The position numbers were made by a program, and so were the translations under genes. Source: Ancylobacter vacuolatus (GTDB taxonomy: Bacteria; Pseudomonadota; Alphaproteobacteria; Rhizobiales; Xanthobacteraceae). Taken from it: 64,000 nt of DNA. Shown here one piece after another: positions 39,958 to 53,140 of the stretch. Position 1 is the stretch's first letter, and every line of letters begins with the position of its first letter. The stretch lies in the NCBI RefSeq assembly GCF_030813595.1, contig NZ_JAUSUH010000006.1, positions 1 through 64,000 on the forward strand. Direction: 5' to 3'. Under the pieces are notes generated by a model. That model saw only the letters and a list, made by a program, of their open reading frames with translations, did not search any database and was not told the origin of the DNA.

Positions 39958-40866
39958 ATGCGTCTTCTCTGTCTCGGCCAGACTGTTCCCGCCCGCGGGA
40001 CCCCTGCCATCCGCCGCGCCGGCACGGCGCGCTCGGGTGTTGTCGCCGTGCGCCTGCTGGGCCTTGTCCTGGCCGGCGCCTCGCTCGGCGGCTGCGCCAG
40101 CCTGTTCGACACCAGCAAGGAAGAGACGGTCTACCCCGACGTCCCGGCCGAACAGCGCTACAATGAGGGCCTGACCCTCATGCAGAAGGGTGAGTATGCG
40201 CAGGCGATCACCCGCTTCGAGGATGTCGACCGCCAGCACCCCTATTCCGATTGGGCGCGCAAGGCGCTGCTGATGATCGCCTATGCCAATTACACCCAGG
40301 GCTCCTATGACGAGTGCATCGCTGCCGGGCGGCGCTACCTGGCGCTGCACCCGGGCTCGGAAGATGCGGCCTATGCGCAGTACCTGATCGCGGCTTCCTA
40401 TTTCGACCAGATTCCGGACATCTCCCGCGACCAGCAGCGCACCCAGCGCGCGATGGATTCGCTGGAGGAGGTGATTCGCAAATTCCCCAACACCGAATAT
40501 GCCGTCAGCGCCAAGAAGAAGCTCGAAGTCGCCCGCGACCAGCTCGCCGGCAAGGAGATGATGATCGGGCGCTACTATCTCGAACAGCGCAATTATGCCG
40601 GCGCCATCAACCGCTTCAAGGTGGTGGTGACACGCTATCAGACCACGCGCCATGTCGAGGAAGCGCTGTACCGCCTTACCGAAGCCTATATGGCGCTGGG
40701 CGTGATGAGCGAGGCGCAGACCTCGGCGGCGGTGCTCGGCTATAATTTCCCCGACAGTTCCTGGTATCAGGACGCCTACAAACTGGTGCAGTCGCGCGGC
40801 GTCGATCCGAAGATGAACGAGCAATCCTGGATCGCCAAGGCCTTCAAGGGCTTCACCCTCGGCTAG
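39958..40866 (+). CDS. bamD: outer membrane assembly lipoprotein BamD
   Basis: This essential lipoprotein of the BAM complex inserts beta-barrel proteins into the outer membrane. The 302-aa protein has a signal segment ending in lipobox SLGGC (C46) and then TPR-like helical repeats: PAEQRYNEGLTLMQKGEYAQ, HPYSDWARKALLMIAYANY, PGSEDAAYAQYLIAASYFDQ, RDQQRTQRAMDSLEEVIRKF and GRYYLEQRNYAGAINRFKVV. The ATG at 39958 overlaps a GTG at 39955, and the N-region before the hydrophobic core is longer than usual. It stands next to recN, as in many Rhizobiales. Confidence 0.95.
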   Translation: MRLLCLGQTVPARGTPAIRRAGTARSGVVAVRLLGLVLAGASLGGCASLFDTSKEETVYPDVPAEQRYNEGLTLMQKGEYAQAITRFEDVDRQHPYSDWARKALLMIAYANYTQGSYDECIAAGRRYLALHPGSEDAAYAQYLIAASYFDQIPDISRDQQRTQRAMDSLEEVIRKFPNTEYAVSAKKKLEVARDQLAGKEMMIGRYYLEQRNYAGAINRFKVVVTRYQTTRHVEEALYRLTEAYMALGVMSEAQTSAAVLGYNFPDSSWYQDAYKLVQSRGVDPKMNEQSWIAKAFKGFTLG

Positions 40867-41059
40867 GGACTGTCGAGGGCCCTTGTGACGGCTGATTCAG
40901 AGGTGATTTTTTCGGGCGCGGCGAGGAAGCAGGAAAACGTCTCTTTCGCCGCGCCGCGACCTGTGAGAACATAGCAAGAACACGAATGCGCGCCCTGCCG
41001 CGGCATGCTAGAAGGGCGCGCCCCCTTGTCCTGCGGGTAAACGTTCTGGAGCGTCACGC

Positions 41060-42733
41060 ATGCTGATCGCCCTGTCGATCAGGGATATCGTGCTCATCGA
41101 GCGGCTCGACCTCTCCTTCCATTCCGGCCTCACCGTCCTCACCGGCGAGACCGGCGCGGGCAAGTCGATCCTGCTCGATGCTTTCACCCTCGCCCTTGGC
41201 GGGCGGGGCGACGGGTCGCTGGTGCGCCAGGGCACGACGCAGGGGCAGGTGACGGCCGAGTTCGACCTCGCCGCCGACCACCCGGTGCGCGGGATGCTGG
41301 CGGAAGCGGGCATCGATGATGATGGCGCGCTGGTGCTGCGGCGGGTGCAGCACGCCGATGGGCGCACGCGGGCCTTCGTCAACGACCAGTCGGTGAGCGC
41401 GCAAATGCTGCGCAATCTCGGCCGGCGGTTGGTGGAAATCCACGGCCAGCATGATGACCGGGCGCTGGTCGACCCCGCCTCGCACCGGGCCCTGCTCGAC
41501 GCCTATGGCGGGCTGGTCGAGCTTGCCGAGGAAGTGGCCGCCCGGGCGCGCGGCTGGCGCGTGGCACGCACCGAGGCGGCGCAGGAAAAGGCGCGGCTCG
41601 ACGAGGCGGCCAAGGAGGCGGACTTCATCCGCCACGCGGTGGAGGAACTCACGGCCCTGGGTCCCGAGCCGGGCGAGGAAGAGCGGCTCGCCACGCGCCG
41701 CACCGAGATGATGCGCTTCGAGAAGATCGCTACCGATCTCGCCGATGCGCAGGACGCCGTCGGCGGCAATAATTCGCCCATTCCCGGCCTTGCCGCCGCT
41801 GTGCGCCGGCTGGAGCGCCGGGCCGGCGAGGTGGAGGCGCTGGTGCGGCCGGCGGTCGAGGCGATCGACGCGGCGCTGAACGCACTGGACCTTGCCCGCA
41901 CCCATCTCGACGCCGCGCTGCGCGAGGCCGATTTCGACCCGCACGAGCTGGAGCGCATCGAGGAGCGGCTGTTCGCCCTGCGTGCCGCCGGGCGAAAATA
42001 CGCCTGCACGGTGGATGACCTTGCCAATGTCGCGGCGCGCTTTGCCGACCAGATCGACGCGCTCGACCATGGGGCGGAGACGCTGAGGGGGCTGGAGGCC
42101 CGCGCCGACGCGATGGAGGCGGCCTATCGCCTGGCCGCGCGCGACCTGTCGCAGAAGCGCCGGGCCGCCGCGGTGGCGCTGGACGCGGCAGTGAACGCCG
42201 AACTGCCGCCGCTGAAGCTGGAACGCGCGCGCTTCCTCACCGACTGCCAAATGGACGAGGCGGCGCAGGTGGATGGCTATGACCGTATTGAGTTCTGGGT
42301 GCAGACCAATCCCGGCACGCGTCCCGGCCCGATGATGAAGGTGGCGTCTGGCGGCGAGCTGGCGCGCTTCCTGCTGGCGCTGAAGGTGGTGCTGGCCGAC
42401 AAGGGCTCAGCGCCGACGCTCGTCTTCGATGAAATCGACACCGGGGTTGGCGGGGCGGTGGCCGATGCCATCGGCGCCCGTCTGGCCCGGCTCTCGTCCC
42501 GTGTGCAGGTGGTGGCGGTAACGCACGCCCCGCAGGTCGCGGCGCGGGCGGGCAACCATTTTCGCATCGCCAAGGAGGCCATGGCCGATCTCGACCGGGT
42601 GGCGACGCGCGTGGCGCCGCTGGCGCCCGATCACCGGCGCGAGGAGATCGCCCGCATGCTCTCCGGCGCCGAAGTGACATCCGAGGCACGGGCGGCAGCC
42701 GACAGGCTGCTGAAAGGTGCCCTAGCCGATTGA
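41060..42733 (+). CDS. recN: DNA repair protein RecN
   Basis: This SMC-like ATPase acts in double-strand break repair. The 557-aa protein has the N-terminal Walker A GETGAGKS (29-36), the VEIHGQHDDRALVD block, a central coiled coil (RAEA-rich, residues ~150-360), then the C-terminal signature ASGGELARFLLALKVVLADK and Walker B LVFDEIDTGVGG, ending VVAVTHAPQVAARAGNHF. Length and order are normal. The start follows GGAGCGTCACGC. Confidence 0.96.
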   Translation: MLIALSIRDIVLIERLDLSFHSGLTVLTGETGAGKSILLDAFTLALGGRGDGSLVRQGTTQGQVTAEFDLAADHPVRGMLAEAGIDDDGALVLRRVQHADGRTRAFVNDQSVSAQMLRNLGRRLVEIHGQHDDRALVDPASHRALLDAYGGLVELAEEVAARARGWRVARTEAAQEKARLDEAAKEADFIRHAVEELTALGPEPGEEERLATRRTEMMRFEKIATDLADAQDAVGGNNSPIPGLAAAVRRLERRAGEVEALVRPAVEAIDAALNALDLARTHLDAALREADFDPHELERIEERLFALRAAGRKYACTVDDLANVAARFADQIDALDHGAETLRGLEARADAMEAAYRLAARDLSQKRRAAAVALDAAVNAELPPLKLERARFLTDCQMDEAAQVDGYDRIEFWVQTNPGTRPGPMMKVASGGELARFLLALKVVLADKGSAPTLVFDEIDTGVGGAVADAIGARLARLSSRVQVVAVTHAPQVAARAGNHFRIAKEAMADLDRVATRVAPLAPDHRREEIARMLSGAEVTSEARAAADRLLKGALAD

Positions 42734-42838
42734 TGCCACGCCCGGTCGGTGCGCGCGGCCGCGCGCGCCCGTCGACTTCCGCGCCGTGCTGTCCTATTCG
42801 ACCTTCGCACGCTCCGTTCCTCTCTCCGCCGGCTACTC

Positions 42839-43993
42839 ATGACGTCCTCGCTTCCCCTCGCGCCCGCCCATGCCGCGCCGGTCTCCTTTGGCGCAAACCC
42901 TGGCCCGGCCGTTGCTCCCGACCTGACGGTGGTCATCCCGACCTTCAACGAACGCGGCAATCTCGAGCCGCTGGTGGCGCGGCTGGCGCAGGTGCTGGCC
43001 GGCATCGCCTGGGAGGCGATCTTCGTCGACGACAATTCCCCGGACGGCACGGCGGACGCGCTGCGCGGCATCGGCCGGCGCGACCCGCGCATTCGCTGCA
43101 TCCGCCGCGTCGGGCGGCGCGGGCTGGCGGGGGCGTGCATCGAGGGCATGCTGGCGGCGCAGGCGCCGGTCGTGGCGGTGATGGACGCCGATCTCCAGCA
43201 TGACGAGAGCCTGCTGCCGCGCATGCTGGAGGCGATGGGCGCGGGGGCCGATGTGGTGGTGGCCACGCGCTACGCCCCCGGCGGCGATGCGGAAGGCTTC
43301 AGCGCCTGGCGCGGCCGGGGCAGCCGGCTCGCCACCACGCTCGCCCAGCGCGTGCTGAAGGTCACGTCCTCCGACCCGATGAGCGGCTTCTTCATGCTGC
43401 GGCGGGAGACGGTCGAGGAACTGGCGCCGAAGCTGTCGACGCAGGGGTTCAAGATCCTGCTCGACATCCTCGCCTCCGCGCGGGGGCGGCTGAAGGTGAC
43501 GGAGCTGACCTACAGCTTCGGCGTGCGGCAGAGCGGCGACAGCAAGCTCGACAACCGGGTGCTGATGGATTTTCTCGGGCTGATCGTCTCCAAGGCGACC
43601 GGCGGCCTCGTCTCGCTGCGCTTCCTTTCCTTCGCCACGGTGGGCGCGGCCGGGCTCGTCGTCCATCTCGCGGCGCTGCGCCTTGGCCTCGGCTTCGCGC
43701 TCAGCTTCCTGGTGGCGCAGACCATCGCCACGCTGACGGCGATGACCTTCAATTATGTGCTGAACAACCTTCTCACCTATCGCGACCGCCGGCTGTCCGG
43801 CTGGGCTTTCCTGCGCGGGCTGGTGGCGTTCTATGCGATTTGCGGGCTCGGCGCGGCGGCCAATGTCGGCGCCGCCGAATGGGCATTCTACCAGACCGCG
43901 CAATGGTGGCTTGCCGGCATCGCCGGTGCCTGCATCGGCGCGGTGTGGAACTACGCCATGAGCCGGACGCTGGTATGGAAAGACGCGGCATGA
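42839..43993 (+). CDS. GT2 polyprenyl-phosphate glycosyltransferase fused to GtrA domain
   Basis: A 384-aa two-domain protein. Residues ~20-250 form a GT2 (dolichol-phosphate mannosyltransferase-like) domain: VVIPTFNERGNLEPLVARLA, FVDDNSPDGTADALR and the acceptor motif VMDADLQHDESLLPRM, with SDPMSGFFMLRRE. Residues ~260-380 are a GtrA-like membrane domain of four spans (LRFLSFATVGAAGLVVHLAA, then TFNYVLNNLLTYRDR, then NYAMSRTLVWK). Such fusions make a lipid-linked sugar and probably help flip it across the inner membrane. Its stop overlaps the start of a GT39 transferase (ATGA), which would use the product. The sugar is unknown. Confidence 0.9.
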   Translation: MTSSLPLAPAHAAPVSFGANPGPAVAPDLTVVIPTFNERGNLEPLVARLAQVLAGIAWEAIFVDDNSPDGTADALRGIGRRDPRIRCIRRVGRRGLAGACIEGMLAAQAPVVAVMDADLQHDESLLPRMLEAMGAGADVVVATRYAPGGDAEGFSAWRGRGSRLATTLAQRVLKVTSSDPMSGFFMLRRETVEELAPKLSTQGFKILLDILASARGRLKVTELTYSFGVRQSGDSKLDNRVLMDFLGLIVSKATGGLVSLRFLSFATVGAAGLVVHLAALRLGLGFALSFLVAQTIATLTAMTFNYVLNNLLTYRDRRLSGWAFLRGLVAFYAICGLGAAANVGAAEWAFYQTAQWWLAGIAGACIGAVWNYAMSRTLVWKDAA

Positions 43994-45528
43994 GCACGCT
44001 TTCCGCCGGTCAGGCACCGTCGCCGATATCGTCGTCGGCCGTGGACATCGCCACGCGGGGCGCTCTGGCGCTGATCGGCCTTATGCTGGTCTGGCGGCTG
44101 GTGCTCGCCGCCTTTGTGCCGCTGGTGCCTGATGAGGCTTATTATGCGCTGTGGGCGCAGGGGCTCTCGGCCGGCTATGTCGATCATCCACCGATGATCG
44201 CGTTCTTCATCCGCGCCGGGCAGATGCTGCTGGGCGACACCCCGCTCGGGGTGCGGCTGTTCAGCGTGCTGGCCGCGCTGCCGGCGAGCTGGTTCGTCTG
44301 GCGGGCGGCGGAGGAACTGCTGGAGGATCGCCGCGCCGGCGCGCTGGCGGCGGTGCTGTTCAACGCGACGATCTTTGGCTTTCTCGGCATGACGCTGGCG
44401 ACGCCGGACGCGCCGCTGGCGCTGTTCTGCGCCGCCATGGTGTGGTGCGCCGCGCGGCTGGTGCGCGCGCCCCGTCCACTCTGGTGGCTGGCCATGGGGC
44501 TGGCGACCGGGCTGGCGGCGCAATCGAAATATTCCGGTGTGATGCTGGCCGGCGCGTTTTCGCTGGCGGTACTGGCGCTGGCGCCGTTGCGGCGGCAATT
44601 GCTCACCCCCTGGCCCTGGCTGGCGGCTCTGCTCGCACTGCTCGTCTTCCTGCCGAACATCGTCTGGAACGCGACCCATGACTGGGCGACGCTGACCAAG
44701 CAGGGCGGCCGGGTGACAGCGCAGGCGCCGTTCCGTCCCGGCTTCCTGCCGGAATTCGTCGGCTCGCAGATCGGGCTGGCGACACCGCTCATCTTCCTGT
44801 TCGCCGTACTCGGCCTGCTGCCCCGCCGCGCGGCGGCCGCTTTCCGCCCCGGCGGCGGGCGGGCGCTGGTGCTGATCCTGCTGTTCGTGCCGCTGGCTTA
44901 TTTTGCTGTGCATGCGCTGCGTTCGCGGGTCGAGGGCAATTGGGTCGGCTTCCTCTACCCGCTGGTGGCCATTGCGGCGGCGGCGGGCATGCTGGCCCCC
45001 GCGGGCAGCGGCTGGGTCGGGCGAAACCTGCCGGGGCTGGCGCGGGCGACGCTGCCGCTGGCGTTCGGCCTGATCCTGGCCTTAGGGATTCACGCGCTGT
45101 TTGTGCCCACCACGCTGGCGGGAAACAAGGATGCCGTGCTGCGGATGACGCGCGGCTGGCCGGAATTCGCCGCCGAGATCGACGCAAGGCGGCGCGCCAT
45201 CGGCGCCAGCGCTATCCTCACCAATGATTACCAGATGACCGCCATGCTGAAGCGGGAACTGCCCGGCGTCACCGTGCAGCAATTCGACGAGCGCCAGCGC
45301 TACGCCTTCATGGACGAGCCAGAGGCGCTTTCCTTGCCGGGGCCGCTGCTGCTCGTTCTGTCCACCTTCCGTTCCTTCAACGACATCACCGGCGCCTTTG
45401 GCGGGCGGGAGGATCTCGGCGAGGTGTCGCGGCGCTTCCGCGATGTGACGATGCCGCCGGTGCGGCTGTTCCGCCTCGACCCGGTGGAAACGCCCGCGCC
45501 TGCCGCAACGGCGCCGCCCGCGCCCTGA
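43990..45528 (+). CDS. GT39/ArnT-like membrane glycosyltransferase
   Basis: A 512-aa polytopic inner-membrane glycosyltransferase of the PMT_2/ArnT group. These enzymes transfer a sugar from a polyprenyl-phosphate donor to lipid A or proteins on the periplasmic side. After a short N-terminus and the first span comes the catalytic loop VPDEAYYALWAQGLSAGYVD (DEAYY acid pair) and HPPMIAFFIRAGQ, then about ten further spans and a soluble C-terminal part. It is translationally coupled to the upstream GT2-GtrA gene, which suggests donor synthesis and transfer by one pair. By analogy with ArnT and Rhizobium RgtA-D, lipid A or LPS core is the most likely acceptor. Confidence 0.9.
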   Translation: MSTLSAGQAPSPISSSAVDIATRGALALIGLMLVWRLVLAAFVPLVPDEAYYALWAQGLSAGYVDHPPMIAFFIRAGQMLLGDTPLGVRLFSVLAALPASWFVWRAAEELLEDRRAGALAAVLFNATIFGFLGMTLATPDAPLALFCAAMVWCAARLVRAPRPLWWLAMGLATGLAAQSKYSGVMLAGAFSLAVLALAPLRRQLLTPWPWLAALLALLVFLPNIVWNATHDWATLTKQGGRVTAQAPFRPGFLPEFVGSQIGLATPLIFLFAVLGLLPRRAAAAFRPGGGRALVLILLFVPLAYFAVHALRSRVEGNWVGFLYPLVAIAAAAGMLAPAGSGWVGRNLPGLARATLPLAFGLILALGIHALFVPTTLAGNKDAVLRMTRGWPEFAAEIDARRRAIGASAILTNDYQMTAMLKRELPGVTVQQFDERQRYAFMDEPEALSLPGPLLLVLSTFRSFNDITGAFGGREDLGEVSRRFRDVTMPPVRLFRLDPVETPAPAATAPPAP

Positions 45529-47817
<2,289 letters not shown>

Positions 47818-47846
47818 CGGCGGCGAGACCGCGAGAGGGGAAGCAC

Positions 47847-48404
47847 ATGACGAAGACGGCCCTGCTGATCATCGACTTGCAGAACGACTATTTCCCTGGT
47901 GGCCGCTACACGCTGGACGGCACGGAGGCGGCAGCCGCGAAGGCGGGCGAACTGCTCGCGCTCGCCCGTGAAGAGGGCGCGAACGTGGTGCATGTGCGCC
48001 ATGAAATGACGGGAGAGGACGCCCCGTTCTTCGCGCGCGGCACGCAGGGGGCGGAGATTCATCCCAGCCTCGCGCCGCTGGAGGGCGAGGCGGTCGTGGT
48101 CAAGGAAGCGGTGAATGCCTTCCTGAACACCGATCTCGATGCGCTGCTGCGCGGGCGCGGCATCACAAGCTTGGTGATCGTGGGGGCGATGAGCCACATG
48201 TGCGTGGATGCGGCGAGCCGCGCGGCGCTCGATCTTGGCTATGAGGTGACGCTCGCCCATGACGCGACCGCAACCTTGCCGCTCGCCTTCGGCGGCACGG
48301 ATGTGCCCGCGCCGGCGGTTCAGGCGGCGATGATGGCGGCGCTGGAATTTGCCGGGGCAAAGGTGGTGCCGGCGGCGGAAGCGGCAGCGGCGCTGCGCGG
48401 CTGA
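47847..48404 (+). CDS. isochorismatase-family cysteine hydrolase
   Basis: A 185-aa member of the nicotinamidase/isochorismatase family. The catalytic triad is visible: D10 in ALLIIDLQND, K86 in VVVKEAVNAF and C119 in GAMSHMCVDAA, the last just after the cis-peptide-type turn. The zinc-ligand pattern of true nicotinamidases is not evident, so hydrolysis of another amide or a chorismate derivative is equally likely. The ATG follows GAGAGGGGAAGC, 29 bp after ligA. A strong terminator follows. Confidence 0.9.
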   Translation: MTKTALLIIDLQNDYFPGGRYTLDGTEAAAAKAGELLALAREEGANVVHVRHEMTGEDAPFFARGTQGAEIHPSLAPLEGEAVVVKEAVNAFLNTDLDALLRGRGITSLVIVGAMSHMCVDAASRAALDLGYEVTLAHDATATLPLAFGGTDVPAPAVQAAMMAALEFAGAKVVPAAEAAAALRG

Positions 48405-48432
48405 ACCGGCCCGGCGTGGGCCCGACAACGTA

Positions 48433-48468
48433 GAAAAGCCGCCGCGGGGGGAGACGCGGCGGCTTTTC
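48433..48468. terminator. bidirectional intrinsic terminator
   Basis: The perfect 12-bp stem AAAAGCCGCCGC (48434-48445) with GCGGCGGCTTTT (48456-48467) has A and T runs on either side. It can therefore end both the hydrolase transcript on the plus strand and the DUF3309 transcript on the minus strand. Confidence 0.9.
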
Positions 48469-48486
48469 AGATTCGGCGCGCGACGG

Positions 48487-48639
48487 TCAGAGGCGGCCGG
48501 TAAGCATCATCACGATCAGGATCACCAGCAGGATGGTGACAAGACCGCTGGGGCCATAGCCCCAATTGCGGCTGTAGCCCCAGCTCGGCAGGGCGCCGAC
48601 AAGAATGAGGATCAGAATAACAATCAGAATAGTCGTCAT
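48487..48639 (-). CDS. DUF3309 small membrane protein, 50 aa
   Basis: A very short hydrophobic protein. It starts MTTILIVILILILVGALPSW, has the family's central GYSRNWGYGPSG loop and ends in a second hydrophobic stretch (LVTILLVILIVMMLTGRL), a two-span hairpin. This is the typical pattern of the DUF3309 family, widespread in Proteobacteria and of unknown function. The ATG at 48639 follows GGAGACTCGGCG. It lies between a bidirectional terminator and the end of the aminopeptidase gene. Confidence 0.88.
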   Translation of the reverse strand: MTTILIVILILILVGALPSWGYSRNWGYGPSGLVTILLVILIVMMLTGRL

Positions 48640-48767
48640 CGCCGAGTCTCCAGCCGTCCCGTTACATTGGTCGCCGGGATAACGTCGTGGGTCGACGATG
48701 GTTCCATTGAACCATCATCAATATCCGCGCCTTGCGAGCGCCGGTACGGAACGGTGGATCGGCGACG

Positions 48768-50600
48768 TCAGCCGGCCAGCGGCGCCGTGGCGGCCTGCAG
48801 CCAGGAGCGCGTCGCCTCGTCCACCAGCGGCCCGATCTCGGCGAACACGCGCGCATGATAGGCGTCGAGCCAGGCGACCTCGTCCGGGGTGAGTAGCGCG
48901 GTGTCGATGCCGCGCCGGTCGAAGGGGGCGAGGGTGAGCGTCTCAAAGGCGAGCAGCGTCCGCTCCGCCCCGGGAATCGCCGGACCGTCGACGACGATCT
49001 CCAGGTTCTCCAGCCTTATGCCATAGGCGCCGGTTTTGTAGTAGCCGGGCTCGTTTGAGAGCACCATGCCGCGCGCCAGCGCCACCGTGCCGAGCTTGGA
49101 GATGCGCGCCGGCCCCTCATGCACCGAGAGATAGGCGCCGACGCCATGGCCGGTGCCGTGGTCGAAGTCGAGCCCCGCCGCCCACAGATGCTGGCGGGCG
49201 AAGCTGTCGAGCTGGGCGCCCGATGTGCCGAGCGGGAACACCGCGCGGGCGATGGCGATATGCCCCTTCAGCACGCGGGTGAAGCGGTCGCGCATCTCCG
49301 CGCTCGCTGTGCCAACAATGAGCGTGCGAGTAACGTCGGTGGTGCCGTCCTCATATTGCGCGCCGGAATCGATGAGGAACAGCTCATCGGGGCGGATCGC
49401 CCGGTTGGTCGCCTCGCTGACGCGGTAATGCACGATGGCGCCATTGGGCCCGGCGCCGGAGATGCTGGGGAAGGAGACATCCTTCAGCGCGCCGGTGTCG
49501 CGGCGGAAGGTCTCCAGCGCGCAGACGGCGTCGATCTCGGACAGCGCACCTTTCGGCGCCTCGGCATCGAACCAGGCGAGGAAGCGGGCAAGCGCGGCGC
49601 CGTCGCGCCGATGCGCGGCGCGCATGCCGGCAAGCTCGGCCGCGTTCTTCGCCGCCTGCATCAACGCCACCGGGCTCACCCCGTTTGAGGCCTTGCCGCC
49701 AGCGGACTCGATTCGCGCGGCCAGCAGCGACGGGGCCGTTGCCTGGTCGAGCCGCACCGTGGCGCCGCTGGCGGCCGCCTTCTCCACCGCGCGCTCGAGC
49801 AGCATCGGCTCGGCGATTTCGGTGAAGGTGGCCAGGGCGTCGCGCGCGGCGTTGGAGAGCTTGCGGCCGTCGACGAACAGGGTCGGTCGGCCGCTGCGCG
49901 GAATGAGCGCCCAGGCGAGCGGCAGCGGGGTGAAGTTCACGTCGCCGCCGCGAATATTGAAGGCCCAGGCGACCGAATGCGGATCGGAGATAACCAGCGC
50001 ATCGAGCTTCTGCTCAGCAAGCGCCGCCTGCACGCGGGCAATCTTGTCAGGCGCGCTCTCGCCGGCCAGCGCCGGGTCGCGCAATGTGACGGGGGCGAGC
50101 GGCGGCGCCGGCCGGTCGTGCCACACCGCGTCCAGCGGGTTGCCGTCCACCGCGACCAGCACGCCCCCGGCAGCGGTGGCGGCGCGGCGCAGCTTCTGCT
50201 CGCTCTCCACCGTAGTCAGCCACGGGTCGTAACCGAAATGCGCGCCGGCCGGCAGGTGCTTTTCCAGCCAGCGGTCGGGCGCGGTCTCGGCCAGTGGAAC
50301 GACCGTGAAGGAGGCAGTGTCGACCTGCGCGGCGGCCTGCAGCGTGTAGCGCCCGTCGACCACGATGGCGGCTTCGTCGCGCAGCACCAGCGCGACGCCG
50401 GCCGAGCCGGTGAAGCCGGTGAGCCAGGCGAGCCGCTCGTCGCAGGGCGGCACATATTCGTTCTGGTGCGCGTCGGCGCGGGGGATGAGAAAACCGTCCA
50501 GCCCGCGCCGCTGCAGTTCCTCGCGCAGCCGTTTCAGTCGGGCGGTGCCGAGCGCGGGGGCGGCGGAATCGGCGAACGTCTGGTACTTGGCTTCAAACAT
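48768..50600 (-). CDS. pepP: Xaa-Pro aminopeptidase (M24B family)
   Basis: This cytoplasmic metallopeptidase removes N-terminal residues that precede proline. The 610-aa, three-domain form has two creatinase-like N-domains (RRGLDGFLIPRADAHQNEYV, VPPCDERLAWLTGFTGSAG) and the pita-bread catalytic domain. Metal ligands are visible in FLIDSGAQYEDGTTDVTRT (Asp pair), DHGTGHGVGAYLSVHEGP (His), MVLSNEPGYYKTGAYGIRLE (Glu) and LENLEIVV (Glu). I chose the ATG at 50600, which follows AAGG. An in-frame ATG at 50624 is possible. The symbol is used loosely: the long form is also called PepP-like or aminopeptidase P. Confidence 0.93.
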   Translation of the reverse strand: MFEAKYQTFADSAAPALGTARLKRLREELQRRGLDGFLIPRADAHQNEYVPPCDERLAWLTGFTGSAGVALVLRDEAAIVVDGRYTLQAAAQVDTASFTVVPLAETAPDRWLEKHLPAGAHFGYDPWLTTVESEQKLRRAATAAGGVLVAVDGNPLDAVWHDRPAPPLAPVTLRDPALAGESAPDKIARVQAALAEQKLDALVISDPHSVAWAFNIRGGDVNFTPLPLAWALIPRSGRPTLFVDGRKLSNAARDALATFTEIAEPMLLERAVEKAAASGATVRLDQATAPSLLAARIESAGGKASNGVSPVALMQAAKNAAELAGMRAAHRRDGAALARFLAWFDAEAPKGALSEIDAVCALETFRRDTGALKDVSFPSISGAGPNGAIVHYRVSEATNRAIRPDELFLIDSGAQYEDGTTDVTRTLIVGTASAEMRDRFTRVLKGHIAIARAVFPLGTSGAQLDSFARQHLWAAGLDFDHGTGHGVGAYLSVHEGPARISKLGTVALARGMVLSNEPGYYKTGAYGIRLENLEIVVDGPAIPGAERTLLAFETLTLAPFDRRGIDTALLTPDEVAWLDAYHARVFAEIGPLVDEATRSWLQAATAPLAG

Positions 50601-50756
50601 CGGGGGCCTTGGAGCGTGCTGCACGGGTGGGATTCCGTGCGATCAGACCATGCCCAGCCCGCCGATGCCAGCGCCGTTAAACAGCTCCACCGCCTTATGC
50701 CGGGCACGGGATCGGTGCGCCGGCTGCGCCTGCCAAGGCCGCTGCCGGCGCAGCCC

Positions 50757-53065
<2,309 letters not shown>

Positions 53066-53140
53066 AATCTCCGCCATTGCGCGCCGCCCTCGCCAAACGG
53101 GCATGCCGGTGCCATTTTGTTCCGCCAAGAATCATCCATC

